A stretch of 35,776 nt of DNA from Candidatus Melainabacteria bacterium (GTDB lineage: Bacteria > Cyanobacteriota > Vampirovibrionia > Obscuribacterales > Obscuribacteraceae). The stretch spans positions 1 to 35,776 of the forward strand of contig PLXC01000024.1 of assembly GCA_003151275.1 (NCBI GenBank), given 5' to 3'. The translations under genes and the position numbers were made by a program. The notes beneath the pieces are model-generated. The model was not told where the DNA came from, did no database searches, and saw only the letters and a program-made list of their open reading frames with translations. Numbering within the stretch: the stretch's first letter is position 1; each line of letters starts with the position of its first letter. Shown here one piece after another: positions 23,951-32,560 of this stretch.

Positions 23951-24724
23951 CTAACTAATCAAATTAGCGCTGGAGCCTAATACAGAATTGTCGCTGGCGC
24001 TGACCGGCTCGAGCAACTCGCCTATTGCCAGTGGACAAATCGCCACTGTCGTTTTGTTGTCTTTGGCAAGCTTAACGAGGTCGGACGACTGATAACGAAA
24101 AGGCACCTGTTCAACCAGCGCTTGCCAATGTAACGGCACGATCCGATTGGCCCCTATCTGCTCGGCGATTTTCAGAGCCTCTGCCGGTGAGGCGACACCA
24201 TATTTCCCGCCGATCGGTAGGCAGGCGGTATGCACGCGCAGATCCTTCAGAGCTGTGGGAATTGCAGTCGTATAGATGGTATCGCCAGCGTGATAGTAAC
24301 CATCAAAGTAATAGCCATTCACTGGTTTTCCGGGCGCTGATGAGCGGGCAAATAGTCTGAGAATCGTTTTGCCCATCCGGTTGACAGGATGATGGGCGGG
24401 GACGGCAGTAATCGAAAGCCCCTTGAACTGGACGGTTTCGTTATGAGTGATGGCAATAAAAGCGTCAGCAGGTATTTTGCGCTTGTACTTACGCTGCATC
24501 CACTGGATCAAGGTGCGAGGGGCGAGGAAGCTGCAGTTCCAAGCTTGCCACAATTGCACTGACATCAAAACGCCATGGTCGAAATGTCCGTGGGTCAAAA
24601 TGACCAGATCGGCCTTTGGCAAAGTCGTCCAATCCACAGGATCTTTGAAGTATGGGTCGACATAGATAGTCAGGTCATTGACTTGGAACTGGACGGCGCT
24701 ATGCCCTAAATATGTCAGACTCAC
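23951..24724 (-). CDS. Metallo-beta-lactamase-fold hydrolase (UlaG-like)
   Basis: The 257-residue product has the motif THGHFDH (H45, H47, D49, H50), and later metal-ligand candidates in VPAHHPVNR, YHAGDTIY and PLHWQAL. The pattern fits the L-ascorbate-6-phosphate lactonase/UlaG-like branch of the fold, which also includes many uncharacterised hydrolases. The start is a GTG at 24724 with a GGAGA site 7 bases upstream; no nearby ATG fits. It is flanked by its own intergenic regions on both sides, so it seems monocistronic. The substrate cannot be read from the sequence. Confidence 0.8.
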   Translation of the reverse strand: MSLTYLGHSAVQFQVNDLTIYVDPYFKDPVDWTTLPKADLVILTHGHFDHGVLMSVQLWQAWNCSFLAPRTLIQWMQRKYKRKIPADAFIAITHNETVQFKGLSITAVPAHHPVNRMGKTILRLFARSSAPGKPVNGYYFDGYYHAGDTIYTTAIPTALKDLRVHTACLPIGGKYGVASPAEALKIAEQIGANRIVPLHWQALVEQVPFRYQSSDLVKLAKDNKTTVAICPLAIGELLEPVSASDNSVLGSSANLIS

Positions 24725-24810
24725 TTCGGTTCTCCGTCTAAGCAGGCAAAAGCTGCTGTGGACAGCGGAATGTTAACACTTTTGAGCAACACTTTTCCCT
24801 GCTTCGATAG

Positions 24811-24893
24811 AGGCCCGACGGAGAGTAGGTCCTGGTGGGACAGAGCTGGACGTAGTAGCAGACTAATGAAGGCAACGGAGCGCTTTAATTAAG
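24811..24893 (+). repeat. Family B GC-rich repeat, degenerate copy B2
   Basis: GAAGGCAACGGAGCG (24868-24882) differs at one position from the family B block on the minus strand at 28644-28658 and is followed by TTTAATTAAGACAACGG, similar to the end of copy B1. The upstream half is poorly conserved. The copy lies about 100 bp upstream of the glycosidase-like gene. Confidence 0.4.
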
Positions 24894-24994
24894 ACAACGG
24901 CACGTCAAACACTAGTAAAATCAAACTCTTGTTGATCAAGAGCGGCAATGGGCGCTTGCTCAGCCGTTAAGGGTTTAGTCACGACGGAGAAATG

Positions 24995-26686
24995 ATGGTT
25001 ACGAAACGCTCTCTCTCAAACGTATCACTGGCCTTGGCCATTTCGATCACTCCAGCGGCGTTCGCTGAAGATAAGTCGAGCAGCTTGCTGCCTAGACTAT
25101 CCTCGGACACCGCAGCACAAGATGCGACTGCCAAAAACAAAACCGAGGCAGAAAAAGCAAATCCTGAAGGCAAGATGAGGCCCAAATCTAAAGCCGGCGA
25201 GTTACTGAAGTATCTCAATCCCGCTCAAGAAAAGACGTACTTGAACGATTCGCAAGATCGAATCATCAAAAAGAGAGCTTTTAAAGGAACAGAGATCGTC
25301 GGTGCTCAAGCCACTTCCAACAAAGAATTAGGTTTATTTGCTTCAGTCGATTTGTCTCAATTACAAGATGACACATTTCTGAAAGACATCCTTGCACAAC
25401 CTTCTGTCAACGGTCTTTCCGTGATCGTGCCATGGCAATCTGCTGAACCTGTAGAAGGGCAATATGACTGGAAGCAAATCGATCATTTGCTGGAGTTGGC
25501 GGGTCAAAACAAGAAATCGATAATTCTTAGAGTCACCACATGCGGTTTAACGGATTCGGACACACCGAAATGGGTTTATGACGCCGGAGCAAAATCTGTA
25601 TCTTACCCAGGAACGAATGGCAAGCCCACCTTAATGCCAGTTTTCTGGGATGCTTCTTACTTGGCAAAATGGTCTAACTTCATTAACGCTCTCGGAGCAC
25701 GTTACGACAAGAGCGCTAATTTGCACAGCGTTGGCATCACAGGCGGTGGCGTCGGTGGCGGCACTCTTGTTATTCCAAACGTTGCCAGCAAGGAAGATCA
25801 CCTCAAGCTAGAGAACTCTTTAAAATCTGAATTCGGCATGAATCAGCGACAACTCGTGCAACACTGGAAATATGTAGCGGATCTCTTTCCTCACGCATTC
25901 CCGAGTGGGCGCCTCAATTTCGACATTGACCCACCGACAGCAAACAGAGCCGGTGAAGACAGTCTTGACGAAATCAGTGACTATCTTATTTACCGATATG
26001 GCCAGCGGGTCTACTTGACCAGACAAAACGTGAGCGATGCAAAACATGGATTTGATCAGTATCGTGTCTTGCTCAAATTTAAGCCTGACACCTTCACAGG
26101 TTACCGCTTAACACCCACAATCACCGCGGCAGCGTTGGACAGGCTGTCAAAATTTGCGCTTGATGATGGCATTAGCTTCATCGAAGTGCCATCTCAATTT
26201 TTCGTGACGAAAGACGACGCTATTGCAAAAACGCTTGAGCAATTGCGATCCAAATTAGGCTACCAACTGGTATCACAGAACATAACGTTGCCGGCGGATG
26301 TGAAGTCTGGTCAACCATTGAAAGCTTCTTTCACCTTCGTCAACTTGGGCAGCGCGACCGCTATGCGACCTAGCCGTCAGTTTGATAAGGATGTAGCAAG
26401 CAGTTATAAGGTGCAACTCGAACTTAGAGATGGCACAGGCAAACCCGTTGTTTTATCACTGCACACACCATCGATTCCCACTCACAAGTGGATCGCCGGC
26501 AAGCCAGTGACATGGGAAGAAAGTTTGAAGATGCCCAAGCTGACTCCAGGGCAATACTCTGTATACCTCTCCTTGATCGATGCCGATACTAAGCGCAAGC
26601 TGCAGTTGCTTGATGCTGTAACGCCGGATCATCTGACTGCGCAGGATACGATTGCGGTGGGGAAACTACAGGTAGTGGCAGAGTAG
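24995..26686 (+). CDS. Secreted glycosidase-like TIM-barrel protein
   Basis: The 563-residue product has a signal peptide (MVTKRSLSNVSLALAISITP, ending AFA). Directly after the predicted cleavage site comes a 14-residue insert encoded by a family A repeat. Residues about 105-400 resemble a glycoside-hydrolase TIM barrel: NGLSVIVPWQSAEPVEGQYD, then a W-K-x-I-D helix, KKSIILRVTTCG and LGARYDKSANLHSVGITGG. The last 125 residues look like an Ig-like beta-sandwich (ASFTFVNLGSATAMRP; GQYSVYLSLID). I could not identify the two catalytic carboxylates with certainty, so enzymatic activity is uncertain. Two ATGs are adjacent; the second (24995) has better spacing to GGAG. Probably acts on extracellular sugars. 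Confidence 0.6.
   Translation: MVTKRSLSNVSLALAISITPAAFAEDKSSSLLPRLSSDTAAQDATAKNKTEAEKANPEGKMRPKSKAGELLKYLNPAQEKTYLNDSQDRIIKKRAFKGTEIVGAQATSNKELGLFASVDLSQLQDDTFLKDILAQPSVNGLSVIVPWQSAEPVEGQYDWKQIDHLLELAGQNKKSIILRVTTCGLTDSDTPKWVYDAGAKSVSYPGTNGKPTLMPVFWDASYLAKWSNFINALGARYDKSANLHSVGITGGGVGGGTLVIPNVASKEDHLKLENSLKSEFGMNQRQLVQHWKYVADLFPHAFPSGRLNFDIDPPTANRAGEDSLDEISDYLIYRYGQRVYLTRQNVSDAKHGFDQYRVLLKFKPDTFTGYRLTPTITAAALDRLSKFALDDGISFIEVPSQFFVTKDDAIAKTLEQLRSKLGYQLVSQNITLPADVKSGQPLKASFTFVNLGSATAMRPSRQFDKDVASSYKVQLELRDGTGKPVVLSLHTPSIPTHKWIAGKPVTWEESLKMPKLTPGQYSVYLSLIDADTKRKLQLLDAVTPDHLTAQDTIAVGKLQVVAE
25070..25111 (+). repeat. Family A repeat, short form inside the glycosidase-like CDS
   Basis: GATAAGTCGAGCAGCTTGCT, then GCCTAGACTATCCTCGGACACC. 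It has a single subunit and lacks the CATAGACCCCACTAGTGTG block. It supplies 14 codons in frame (DKSSSLLPRLSSDT). Confidence 0.9.
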
Positions 26687-26737
26687 TTGGATCGCACATT
26701 GGAGAGCGCGTCCGCTTGGACACGAACCTAAAAACGA

Positions 26738-26765
26738 AATCGCGCCGAGTAATCTCAGCGCGATT
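26738..26765. terminator. Bidirectional terminator between glycosidase-like and desaturase genes
   Basis: AATCGCGC and GCGCGATT form an 8-bp stem, with inner GAG/CTC pairing around a TAAT loop. T-rich tails follow on both strands. It lies 51 bp after the glycosidase-like stop and 25 bp after the convergent desaturase stop. Confidence 0.75.
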
Positions 26766-26790
26766 CTTATTTCTAACGAGAAGAAAGTGA

Positions 26791-27717
26791 CTAGGAGTTA
26801 CTTACCTTCTTAGGCACGTCGCGATGCGATTTTCGTGCAACAGTTCTCTTGGCACCCATATCGCGAACAGATTCTCTGCCGCCTACAAGCACGGGAGTGG
26901 ACTCGATCTCAGCCAGGCTAGGATCATCCATGCTGTTTTGCTTTTCTAATTCGGCCGCAGCACGGGCGATCAGCGTATCGTGATCAGCGACGTTGAGGCG
27001 CTGTATTAGTCCAATCTTTTTCATGAATTTGATCATCAACCAGGAAGCGTCAAATTCGTGAGGCAACATGCCCGTTCTAGCAGAACCAGGACTAGCGTGG
27101 TGGTTGTTGTGCCAACCTTCGCCCATTGCCAACAAACCAACCCACCAGACGTTAACGCTGTCATCAGAGAGAGCGTAGTTTTTGTAGCCAAACTTAGGTA
27201 AGTGGCAAACCACATTCAACAGCAAAGGAATCTGAAGAACGGCTACTGCTGCCAACAATGAAGCCAGCGCAACCTGCCAACCAAACACAGCCCAGAGGAT
27301 CAGTCTGAATGCAAAGCAACAAGCAAAGCCAAGTGCGTGACCTCTTGGAAGATTTCCACCTTGCTCAAGAAAGCGATAAATCGGGTCTGCGATCAAGTCT
27401 TTGCATTGAATTGCTGGATCGAGATGGCTCTCGTATTGCTTTTCTGCCAACCAACCGGTGAAAGCATATTTGATTCCCCGAGCTCTCGGTGAGTGAGGAT
27501 CCAAAACAGTCTCGACATATTTATGGTGGGCGCGATGAATGGTGGACCACCAAATCGGCGAACCTTCAAACGCAAGAAAACCAGGTAGCACCCAGAAATA
27601 TTCAACTGCTTTAGAGCAAGAGAAGGAGCGGTGAGAAAGCAATCGATGGTAGCCGATGGTAACGCCCATAGCGTGCCAGATGTAAGAGATGATGAAAACT
27701 GAGATGAACGTAACCAC
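26791..27717 (-). CDS. Membrane fatty-acid desaturase (acyl-CoA/acyl-lipid delta-9 type)
   Basis: The 308-residue product carries the three histidine boxes of the family: GYHRLLSHRSF (H24-x4-H29), HRAHHKY (H61-x2-H64-H65) and GEGWHNNHHAS (H203-x2-H206-H207). Hydrophobic segments at about 3-20, 40-52 and 132-172 place it in the membrane. It should introduce a double bond into saturated acyl chains using O2 and a di-iron centre, so the host meets oxygen at least at times. The start is a GTG at 27717 with GAGGAA 6 bases upstream. The C-terminal 40 residues are basic and cytoplasmic. A family A repeat lies in its leader, about 50 bases upstream. Electron donor genes are not adjacent. Confidence 0.9.
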   Translation of the reverse strand: MVTFISVFIISYIWHAMGVTIGYHRLLSHRSFSCSKAVEYFWVLPGFLAFEGSPIWWSTIHRAHHKYVETVLDPHSPRARGIKYAFTGWLAEKQYESHLDPAIQCKDLIADPIYRFLEQGGNLPRGHALGFACCFAFRLILWAVFGWQVALASLLAAVAVLQIPLLLNVVCHLPKFGYKNYALSDDSVNVWWVGLLAMGEGWHNNHHASPGSARTGMLPHEFDASWLMIKFMKKIGLIQRLNVADHDTLIARAAAELEKQNSMDDPSLAEIESTPVLVGGRESVRDMGAKRTVARKSHRDVPKKVSNS

Positions 27718-27769
27718 TATTTCTTCCTCGACCTAAGGCTTTTAGCGCCCTGACTTTCTGACTCGTTTT

Positions 27770-27810
27770 GATAAGTTCGGGCAGCTTCTGCCTGGACTAT
27801 CCTCGGACAA
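27770..27810 (+). repeat. Family A repeat, short intergenic copy
   Basis: GATAAGTTCGGGCAGCTTCT, then GCCTGGACTATCCTCGGACAA. It lies between the stop of the ribbon-helix-helix gene and the desaturase start, both on the minus strand, yet keeps the same plus orientation as every other copy. Confidence 0.9.
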
Positions 27811-27821
27811 ACTCCCACTTA

Positions 27822-28424
27822 CTATCTGTATAACGCTGATTCCTGCCTACCTCGTCGAATATCTTGACTCTTGTCTGCTTGCTCAATGAATTTGTCTGTC
27901 CATTTATCTGCCATTAATAGGTCGAGAAATTGCTCAAGTGTTTCAGGTACTTCGGCAACTTGCAACACGCGCCGACCATCATTGTCAGGTCCTGGATACT
28001 GAGTCCAGGCAAGCCGGTCGATCTCCAGACCCTGGCGATTGTAATAATTCAGCAAAGCTAATCCAACTTCTTTCGATACAGTCGACTTATCTTTGACTTG
28101 CCAGTCTCGCAGAATGGTTCTGCCGATACCGATCAAGTAGTAAGCACGCTCTTTCTCGAACTTTGGTTCATCTATAAAAAACGCCCATGTTGTTTCGTCG
28201 ATATTGTCTACAAAAGGTTCGCAGCGGATCTCGAACAAGCGACCTGAAGTTGAGGTGATAGATGTGGGACCAAATCCCGAACTCATCAGATGAATCTCCA
28301 AAACTCGCAAAACGTGAGCGTTGAAGCTAATGCTCTTCTTATCGGCTTGCAGTTGCAGCCGTTTTCGATAGTCATCGGGAATTCGAAGACTGATATTGGT
28401 GGTCTTCTGCTTATCGTCGCCCAT
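27822..28424 (-). CDS. Ribbon-helix-helix (Arc-like) domain protein
   Basis: The 200-residue product begins with an Arc/MetJ-type ribbon-helix-helix of about 45 residues: TTNISLRIPDDYRKRLQLQA (strand ISLRIP and first helix) and the second helix FNAHVLRVLEIHL. Residues about 60-200 form an unrecognised alpha/beta domain (WAFFIDEPKFEKERAYYLIG; RVLQVAEVPETLEQFLDLL). It is probably a DNA-binding regulator, perhaps sensing through the C-terminal domain. No toxin gene is adjacent, so an antitoxin role is not supported. The stop lies 11 bases from a family A repeat. The 333-bp gap upstream holds a family B repeat. Confidence 0.7.
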   Translation of the reverse strand: MGDDKQKTTNISLRIPDDYRKRLQLQADKKSISFNAHVLRVLEIHLMSSGFGPTSITSTSGRLFEIRCEPFVDNIDETTWAFFIDEPKFEKERAYYLIGIGRTILRDWQVKDKSTVSKEVGLALLNYYNRQGLEIDRLAWTQYPGPDNDGRRVLQVAEVPETLEQFLDLLMADKWTDKFIEQADKSQDIRRGRQESALYR

Positions 28425-28643
28425 TTGTACTCACGCGCGTGCAATTTGTAGTCATGTGATTATCGTAGCACGAGTTTTGCCAATATTAGCCCAAAAACAA
28501 GTCCGACATTGCCTCCATTTGGTTAAGGAGAGGCAAAATGCCAATAGGTGGAGGTCACCCATTTTAAGCGGTTGCAATACTGCGCAACAATGCGTCAGGT
28601 CGAGCCTTAAAGGTCTATCGAACCAGCTGAATTTGGTCTTAAT

Positions 28644-28745
28644 CGCTCCGTCGCCTTCGGCTCCTCCGCTCTGACCCGCTCGCTGCGCACGTCACGCCGC
28701 GCTTCGCTCGCTACAACTTAGGGGAGCGAGCGGCCGTGCGTATTT
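28644..28745 (-). repeat. Family B GC-rich repeat, copy B3
   Basis: On the minus strand GCGGAGGAGCC is followed directly by GAAGGCGACGGAGCG. The 5' side is rich in GCGAGCG and GCGCG steps. It fills much of the gap between the glucan phosphorylase stop (28758) and the ribbon-helix-helix gene (start 28424). The other part of the gap (28425-28643) shows no gene. Confidence 0.55.
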
Positions 28746-28757
28746 AGGATATTGGAC

Positions 28758-31340
28758 TCAGGCGGTTACGTTTACTGGTTGTGAGGCCCAGTGGAGTAGA
28801 CCAGTTTCAAAAGGAGTGCCTAGATCATCATGGTGCGGCACAACTCTGACGGTAAATCCATGTCGTCCGCTTTTGAAGTAACGAATCGCTCCGGTAAATA
28901 AACTTACCGAATTAGATTTGCTTTCATCACTTAGAAGCATCGGAATGATTTCACCTTCACTGATATTGCCGGAAGGATCGATCGGTCCATGATAGATCTG
29001 CACCGAGACGTCATCTGGACTCAACTGCCCCAAATGCACTCTAGCTCTCACTCTCATGTCGTCGCCGACTTGCACTTTATGTTCTTTGCCGGCTTCGACC
29101 GATTCGATGTGCACTTCTTTCCAATTTTTGATCAGTTTAGCTTTCCAGGCGGACAATTCCTTAGCCTTTTCAGCACCATTGGCCAAAAACTCGCTAGAGC
29201 GGCTAACCGCAGGGAAATACATGCGCAGTGCGTATTCGCGCACCATGCGACTGATGCTGAATTCAGGACAGAGAACCTGCATTGAACTCTTCATGCGAGA
29301 CAGCCATTGGCGCGGTCTGCCGTTCTTATCACGATCGTAGAACATCGGAATAATTTCCTTCTCTAGCAAATCGTAAAGCGCATTTGACTCAACATCGTCT
29401 TGATATTCAGGATCAGCGTAAACTTCACCACGTCCAATTGCCCAGCCGACATGAGGTTCGTAAGCTTCGTCCCACCAACCGTCGAGAATGCTGACGTTGA
29501 TACCACCGTTGAAGAGAACTTTCATTCCGCTTGTGCCGGATGCTTCTAAAAATCGACGGGGCGTATTCAGCCAGACATCGACACCTTCGACCATCCATCT
29601 CGCTACGTTAATGTCGTAATCTTCTAAGAAAACAAACCGGCTCCGCACATCTTCACGGCGTGAGAAGTGAATTACTGCACGGATTAACTCCTTGGCTGGG
29701 GTGTCCTCAGGGTGAGCTTTACCCGCGATGATGATCTGCACTGGACGATCTTTGTTGTTTAGAATCTTCGCCAGTCTTTCCGCATCTCTAAGCAGCAAGG
29801 TTGAACGCTTGTAGGTCGCCATTCGACGCGCGAAGCCGATTGTCAAAGCTTCTGGATCGAGACATTCCATTGCTGTTTTCAATTCTGTCGGCAGCGCACC
29901 ACGCTGTTCGAGTTGCTTTTTCAGACGAGCGCGACTGAATGAAACCAACCGCTGACGGCGTCTTTCATGAATTCTCCAAAGTTCTTCGTCTGGAATTTCA
30001 TCGACTCGCTTCCAACTGCTTTGATCAGCGCTATCCTCTGACCATTTTGGTCCAAGGTAACGATCGAACAAATCCGACATTTCTTCTGAAATCCAAGAAC
30101 GAGCGTGGATACCGTTTGTAACGTGAGTGATGGGCACTTCGTGCTCAGGCAAACCGACCCAAGCATTACCAAACAACTTACGAGAAACTTCGCCGTGAAT
30201 TCTGCTGACGGCATTTGTTTTGGATGACAAATTAATCGCCAGCATAGCCATGCTGAACGGCTCTTCATCATCACTTGGATTGCTTCGGCCAAGAGCAAGG
30301 AACTGTCCTCGAGAGAGTCCAAGCGAACGATAATAGTCACCGAAATAACGCTCGATCAATTCTGGTGTGAACTTATCGATGCCGGCAGGAACGGCTGTGT
30401 GTGTTGTGAACAACTGACCAGCGGCAGCCACTTCGCGCGCCTGATCGAAAGATAGTCCGTGCTCTTGCATCATCATTCGGATTCGTTCCAATCCGAGGAA
30501 CGCAGAGTGTCCTTCATTCATATGGCAAACATCAGGCACAATTCCCAACGCTTGCAACGCTCTTAAACCACCGATACCAAGAATCATTTCTTGTTTCATA
30601 CGCAGTTCAGAATCACCGTGATAGAGCGCATCGGTGATGTCTTCGTCTTGTTTGCTATTTTCTGGAATGTTTGTATCCAGCAGGTACAGTGGCACCCTGC
30701 CTACCTGCACCTTCCAAACCTTTGCGTAAACTTTGCGACCAGGGAAATCAACTGAAATAATTACCGGGCCACCGTCTTTCTCTTTGACAGGCAAAATCGG
30801 CAAGTTGTAAAAATCGTTCATAGCATAACGTTCTTGCTGCCAACCGTCCGCATTCAAATATTGACGGAAGTATCCTTCTTGATAAACGATACCAACACCA
30901 ACTAGAGGAATACCCAGTTCTGAAGCCGCTTTGACGTGGTCACCGGCCAATACACCAAGACCGCCTGAATAGATCGGCAACGCTTCGCTCAATCCAAATT
31001 CAGCTGAGAAGTAAGCAATGACCGCTTTCTTGCCTTTGTAGTGCTTTTCATACCAGGTGCTTTGAGTACGCATGTACTCCTGAAACTTCTGACTAATTCT
31101 GTTCAGCTGAACGATAAATCCTTCATCCGTGGCTGCTTCATTGAGCCGCTCCTGGCTGATGGTGCCCAGCATGAGCACAGGGTTGTGACCGGTCGTTTCC
31201 CACAAATCGCGATCTAACCGTCTAAACAAATTTATAGTTTCGTGATCCCAAGACCATCTGATGTTGTAAGCAAGTTCTCTAAGGCACTCAAGTTCAGGAG
31301 GCAAGAAAGGTACGACTTCTACCGAACGAATGGGTTTCAA
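28758..31340 (-). CDS. glgP: Alpha-glucan (glycogen/maltodextrin) phosphorylase
   Basis: The 860-residue product belongs to GT35 of the type with a DUF3417 N-terminal region (LRELAYNIRWSWDHETINLF), about 10-110. The phosphorylase core has AYFSAEFGLSEALPIYSGGL and GDHVKAASELGIPLVGVGI. The pyridoxal phosphate lysine region is EASGTSGMKVLFNGGINVS, followed by DGWWDEAY. It releases glucose-1-phosphate from alpha-1,4-glucans, so it mobilises stored glycogen or imported maltodextrin. The start is a TTG at 31340 with GGAGAGC 6 bases upstream; the frame has no better ATG. It is divergent from a thioredoxin-like gene. Confidence 0.93.
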   Translation of the reverse strand: MKPIRSVEVVPFLPPELECLRELAYNIRWSWDHETINLFRRLDRDLWETTGHNPVLMLGTISQERLNEAATDEGFIVQLNRISQKFQEYMRTQSTWYEKHYKGKKAVIAYFSAEFGLSEALPIYSGGLGVLAGDHVKAASELGIPLVGVGIVYQEGYFRQYLNADGWQQERYAMNDFYNLPILPVKEKDGGPVIISVDFPGRKVYAKVWKVQVGRVPLYLLDTNIPENSKQDEDITDALYHGDSELRMKQEMILGIGGLRALQALGIVPDVCHMNEGHSAFLGLERIRMMMQEHGLSFDQAREVAAAGQLFTTHTAVPAGIDKFTPELIERYFGDYYRSLGLSRGQFLALGRSNPSDDEEPFSMAMLAINLSSKTNAVSRIHGEVSRKLFGNAWVGLPEHEVPITHVTNGIHARSWISEEMSDLFDRYLGPKWSEDSADQSSWKRVDEIPDEELWRIHERRRQRLVSFSRARLKKQLEQRGALPTELKTAMECLDPEALTIGFARRMATYKRSTLLLRDAERLAKILNNKDRPVQIIIAGKAHPEDTPAKELIRAVIHFSRREDVRSRFVFLEDYDINVARWMVEGVDVWLNTPRRFLEASGTSGMKVLFNGGINVSILDGWWDEAYEPHVGWAIGRGEVYADPEYQDDVESNALYDLLEKEIIPMFYDRDKNGRPRQWLSRMKSSMQVLCPEFSISRMVREYALRMYFPAVSRSSEFLANGAEKAKELSAWKAKLIKNWKEVHIESVEAGKEHKVQVGDDMRVRARVHLGQLSPDDVSVQIYHGPIDPSGNISEGEIIPMLLSDESKSNSVSLFTGAIRYFKSGRHGFTVRVVPHHDDLGTPFETGLLHWASQPVNVTA

Positions 31341-31455
31341 AATAAAGCTCTCCTATATTGATACGCTTGTTGCGATCACTCGATACACAACCTGCATCAA
31401 TAGCCAACGTCAACTTGCCAAGCATGTAGAATGGTTTGTTGGAGGACCTTTACAC

Positions 31456-31965
31456 ATGGTTGCACTGCTCGAGGGCACAAAAGCGCCCGCTGTCTCTTTG
31501 ACAAGCATTGATGGATCGGCATATAGCTTATATCAAACGCTCAAAGAAAGTCAGCTGATCTTACTAGCTTTCACAAAGGCAAGCTGCCCAGTTTGCCAAC
31601 TCGAACTTCCTTATCTTGAGCGGCTTCATCGAAGCTATCCCAATATTCCAATCTGGGCAGTCTCTCAAGACGATGGTGATGTAACGAGTGGTTTCGCCAA
31701 AATGTTTGGCATTACTTTTCCCATGTTGCTGGATTTACGCTTGTCCAGCACAGTGGAATATGGCTTAGAGTTCGTTCCTTCGTTGTTTCTAGTTGGACAG
31801 GACGGCACCATCCGACAGACGATAGTTGGATTTGTAAAAAATGATCTAGAGAAATTAAACCTTGAACTTGCAATGGCCTCTGGCTATTCTTCCAAACCGC
31901 TCTTCACATCAGCAGATGAAGTACCTGCGGTAAAACCCGGCTGTGCATCAAAACAGCCTGTATAA
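31456..31965 (+). CDS. Thioredoxin-like / TlpA-AhpC family protein
   Basis: The 169-residue product has the peroxiredoxin/TlpA opening GTKAPAVSLTSIDGSAYSLY, a strand LILLAFTKASCPVCQLELPY with the redox pair C-P-V-C, and the cis-Pro region GLEFVPSLFLVGQDG. It has no signal peptide, so it probably works as a cytoplasmic thiol oxidoreductase. The frame is open upstream to 31330, but the ATG at 31456 has GGAGG about 10 bases before it and starts exactly at the domain; the upstream part overlaps the divergent glgP start. A Cys near the end (KPGCASK) is extra. A weak terminator follows. Confidence 0.8.
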   Translation: MVALLEGTKAPAVSLTSIDGSAYSLYQTLKESQLILLAFTKASCPVCQLELPYLERLHRSYPNIPIWAVSQDDGDVTSGFAKMFGITFPMLLDLRLSSTVEYGLEFVPSLFLVGQDGTIRQTIVGFVKNDLEKLNLELAMASGYSSKPLFTSADEVPAVKPGCASKQPV

Positions 31966-31986
31966 GCCGTTAGTGTTGTTAAATGC

Positions 31987-32008
31987 GCGCGCCTAGGATG
32001 GGCGCTTT
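31987..32008 (+). terminator. Weak terminator-like hairpin after the thioredoxin-like gene
   Basis: GCGC-g-CC and GGGCGC pair with one bulge around a 6-base loop, followed by TTTGAT. It is a modest candidate. Confidence 0.35.
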
Positions 32009-32056
32009 GATAGAGCCTTCGATGCATCACAATTTTTCGATAATAGAAAGTAATTC

Positions 32057-32560
32057 ATGTCAACGTTGAGTCAAATACTAAGATCGATTACGTTATCAGT
32101 GCTTTTTGGCGGCTCGGCAATGATCGTTTTTGCGGTGATCACCTTAGTCAAGGCGGCCAAAGAAAAGGGCATCCCCGTGGCCGATGCTGCTTTGAACAAT
32201 GTCCCAGTGTTCTTGAACTTCAGCACCATCGCCCTGGTCTGTGCTATTGGACTGCTGATTGCAGAAGCGCTTGACTTTGCCAAAAACAAAAAGCCATCGA
32301 AATTGGTCAAGATAAGATGGGCTTCGAGCCTCATTGCAATTGCCGCGACAATGGTTTTTTCTCTGGGCATCGTTCCGCCAATGAAAGAACTTTTGCCCGT
32401 GCTTCGAACGAATGAGCAAGCTCATGAGAAATTTGAGGGATTGCACAAAGGCTCAGAGCGTACCTTTGGCGTAATCATCCTCTTCGCACTGCTCTCACTT
32501 GTACTGCCCGCTTTCGATAAGCCGAGCAGACTTGCGGAGTCGGGCAGCGTAGCTGCATAG
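32057..32560 (+). CDS. DUF4149-like integral membrane protein with repeat-encoded C-terminus
   Basis: The 167-residue product has four hydrophobic segments (about 10-31, 50-69, 86-106 and 135-152). The spacing, the FEGLHKGSERTFGVI segment before the last helix and the first-helix LFGGSAM pattern resemble DUF4149 (TMEM205-like) proteins. The function of that family is unknown. The last 14 residues (from D154) and the TAG stop are encoded by the first unit of a family A repeat array, so the ancestral C-terminus has probably been replaced or extended. The ribosome site is weak. It stands between the thioredoxin-like gene and the HD-ffh pair. Confidence 0.7.
   Translation: MSTLSQILRSITLSVLFGGSAMIVFAVITLVKAAKEKGIPVADAALNNVPVFLNFSTIALVCAIGLLIAEALDFAKNKKPSKLVKIRWASSLIAIAATMVFSLGIVPPMKELLPVLRTNEQAHEKFEGLHKGSERTFGVIILFALLSLVLPAFDKPSRLAESGSVAA

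Noticed and set aside
24770..24892. 40-codon open frame upstream of the glycosidase-like gene
   Set aside because: No ribosome site, and it runs through a family B repeat copy.
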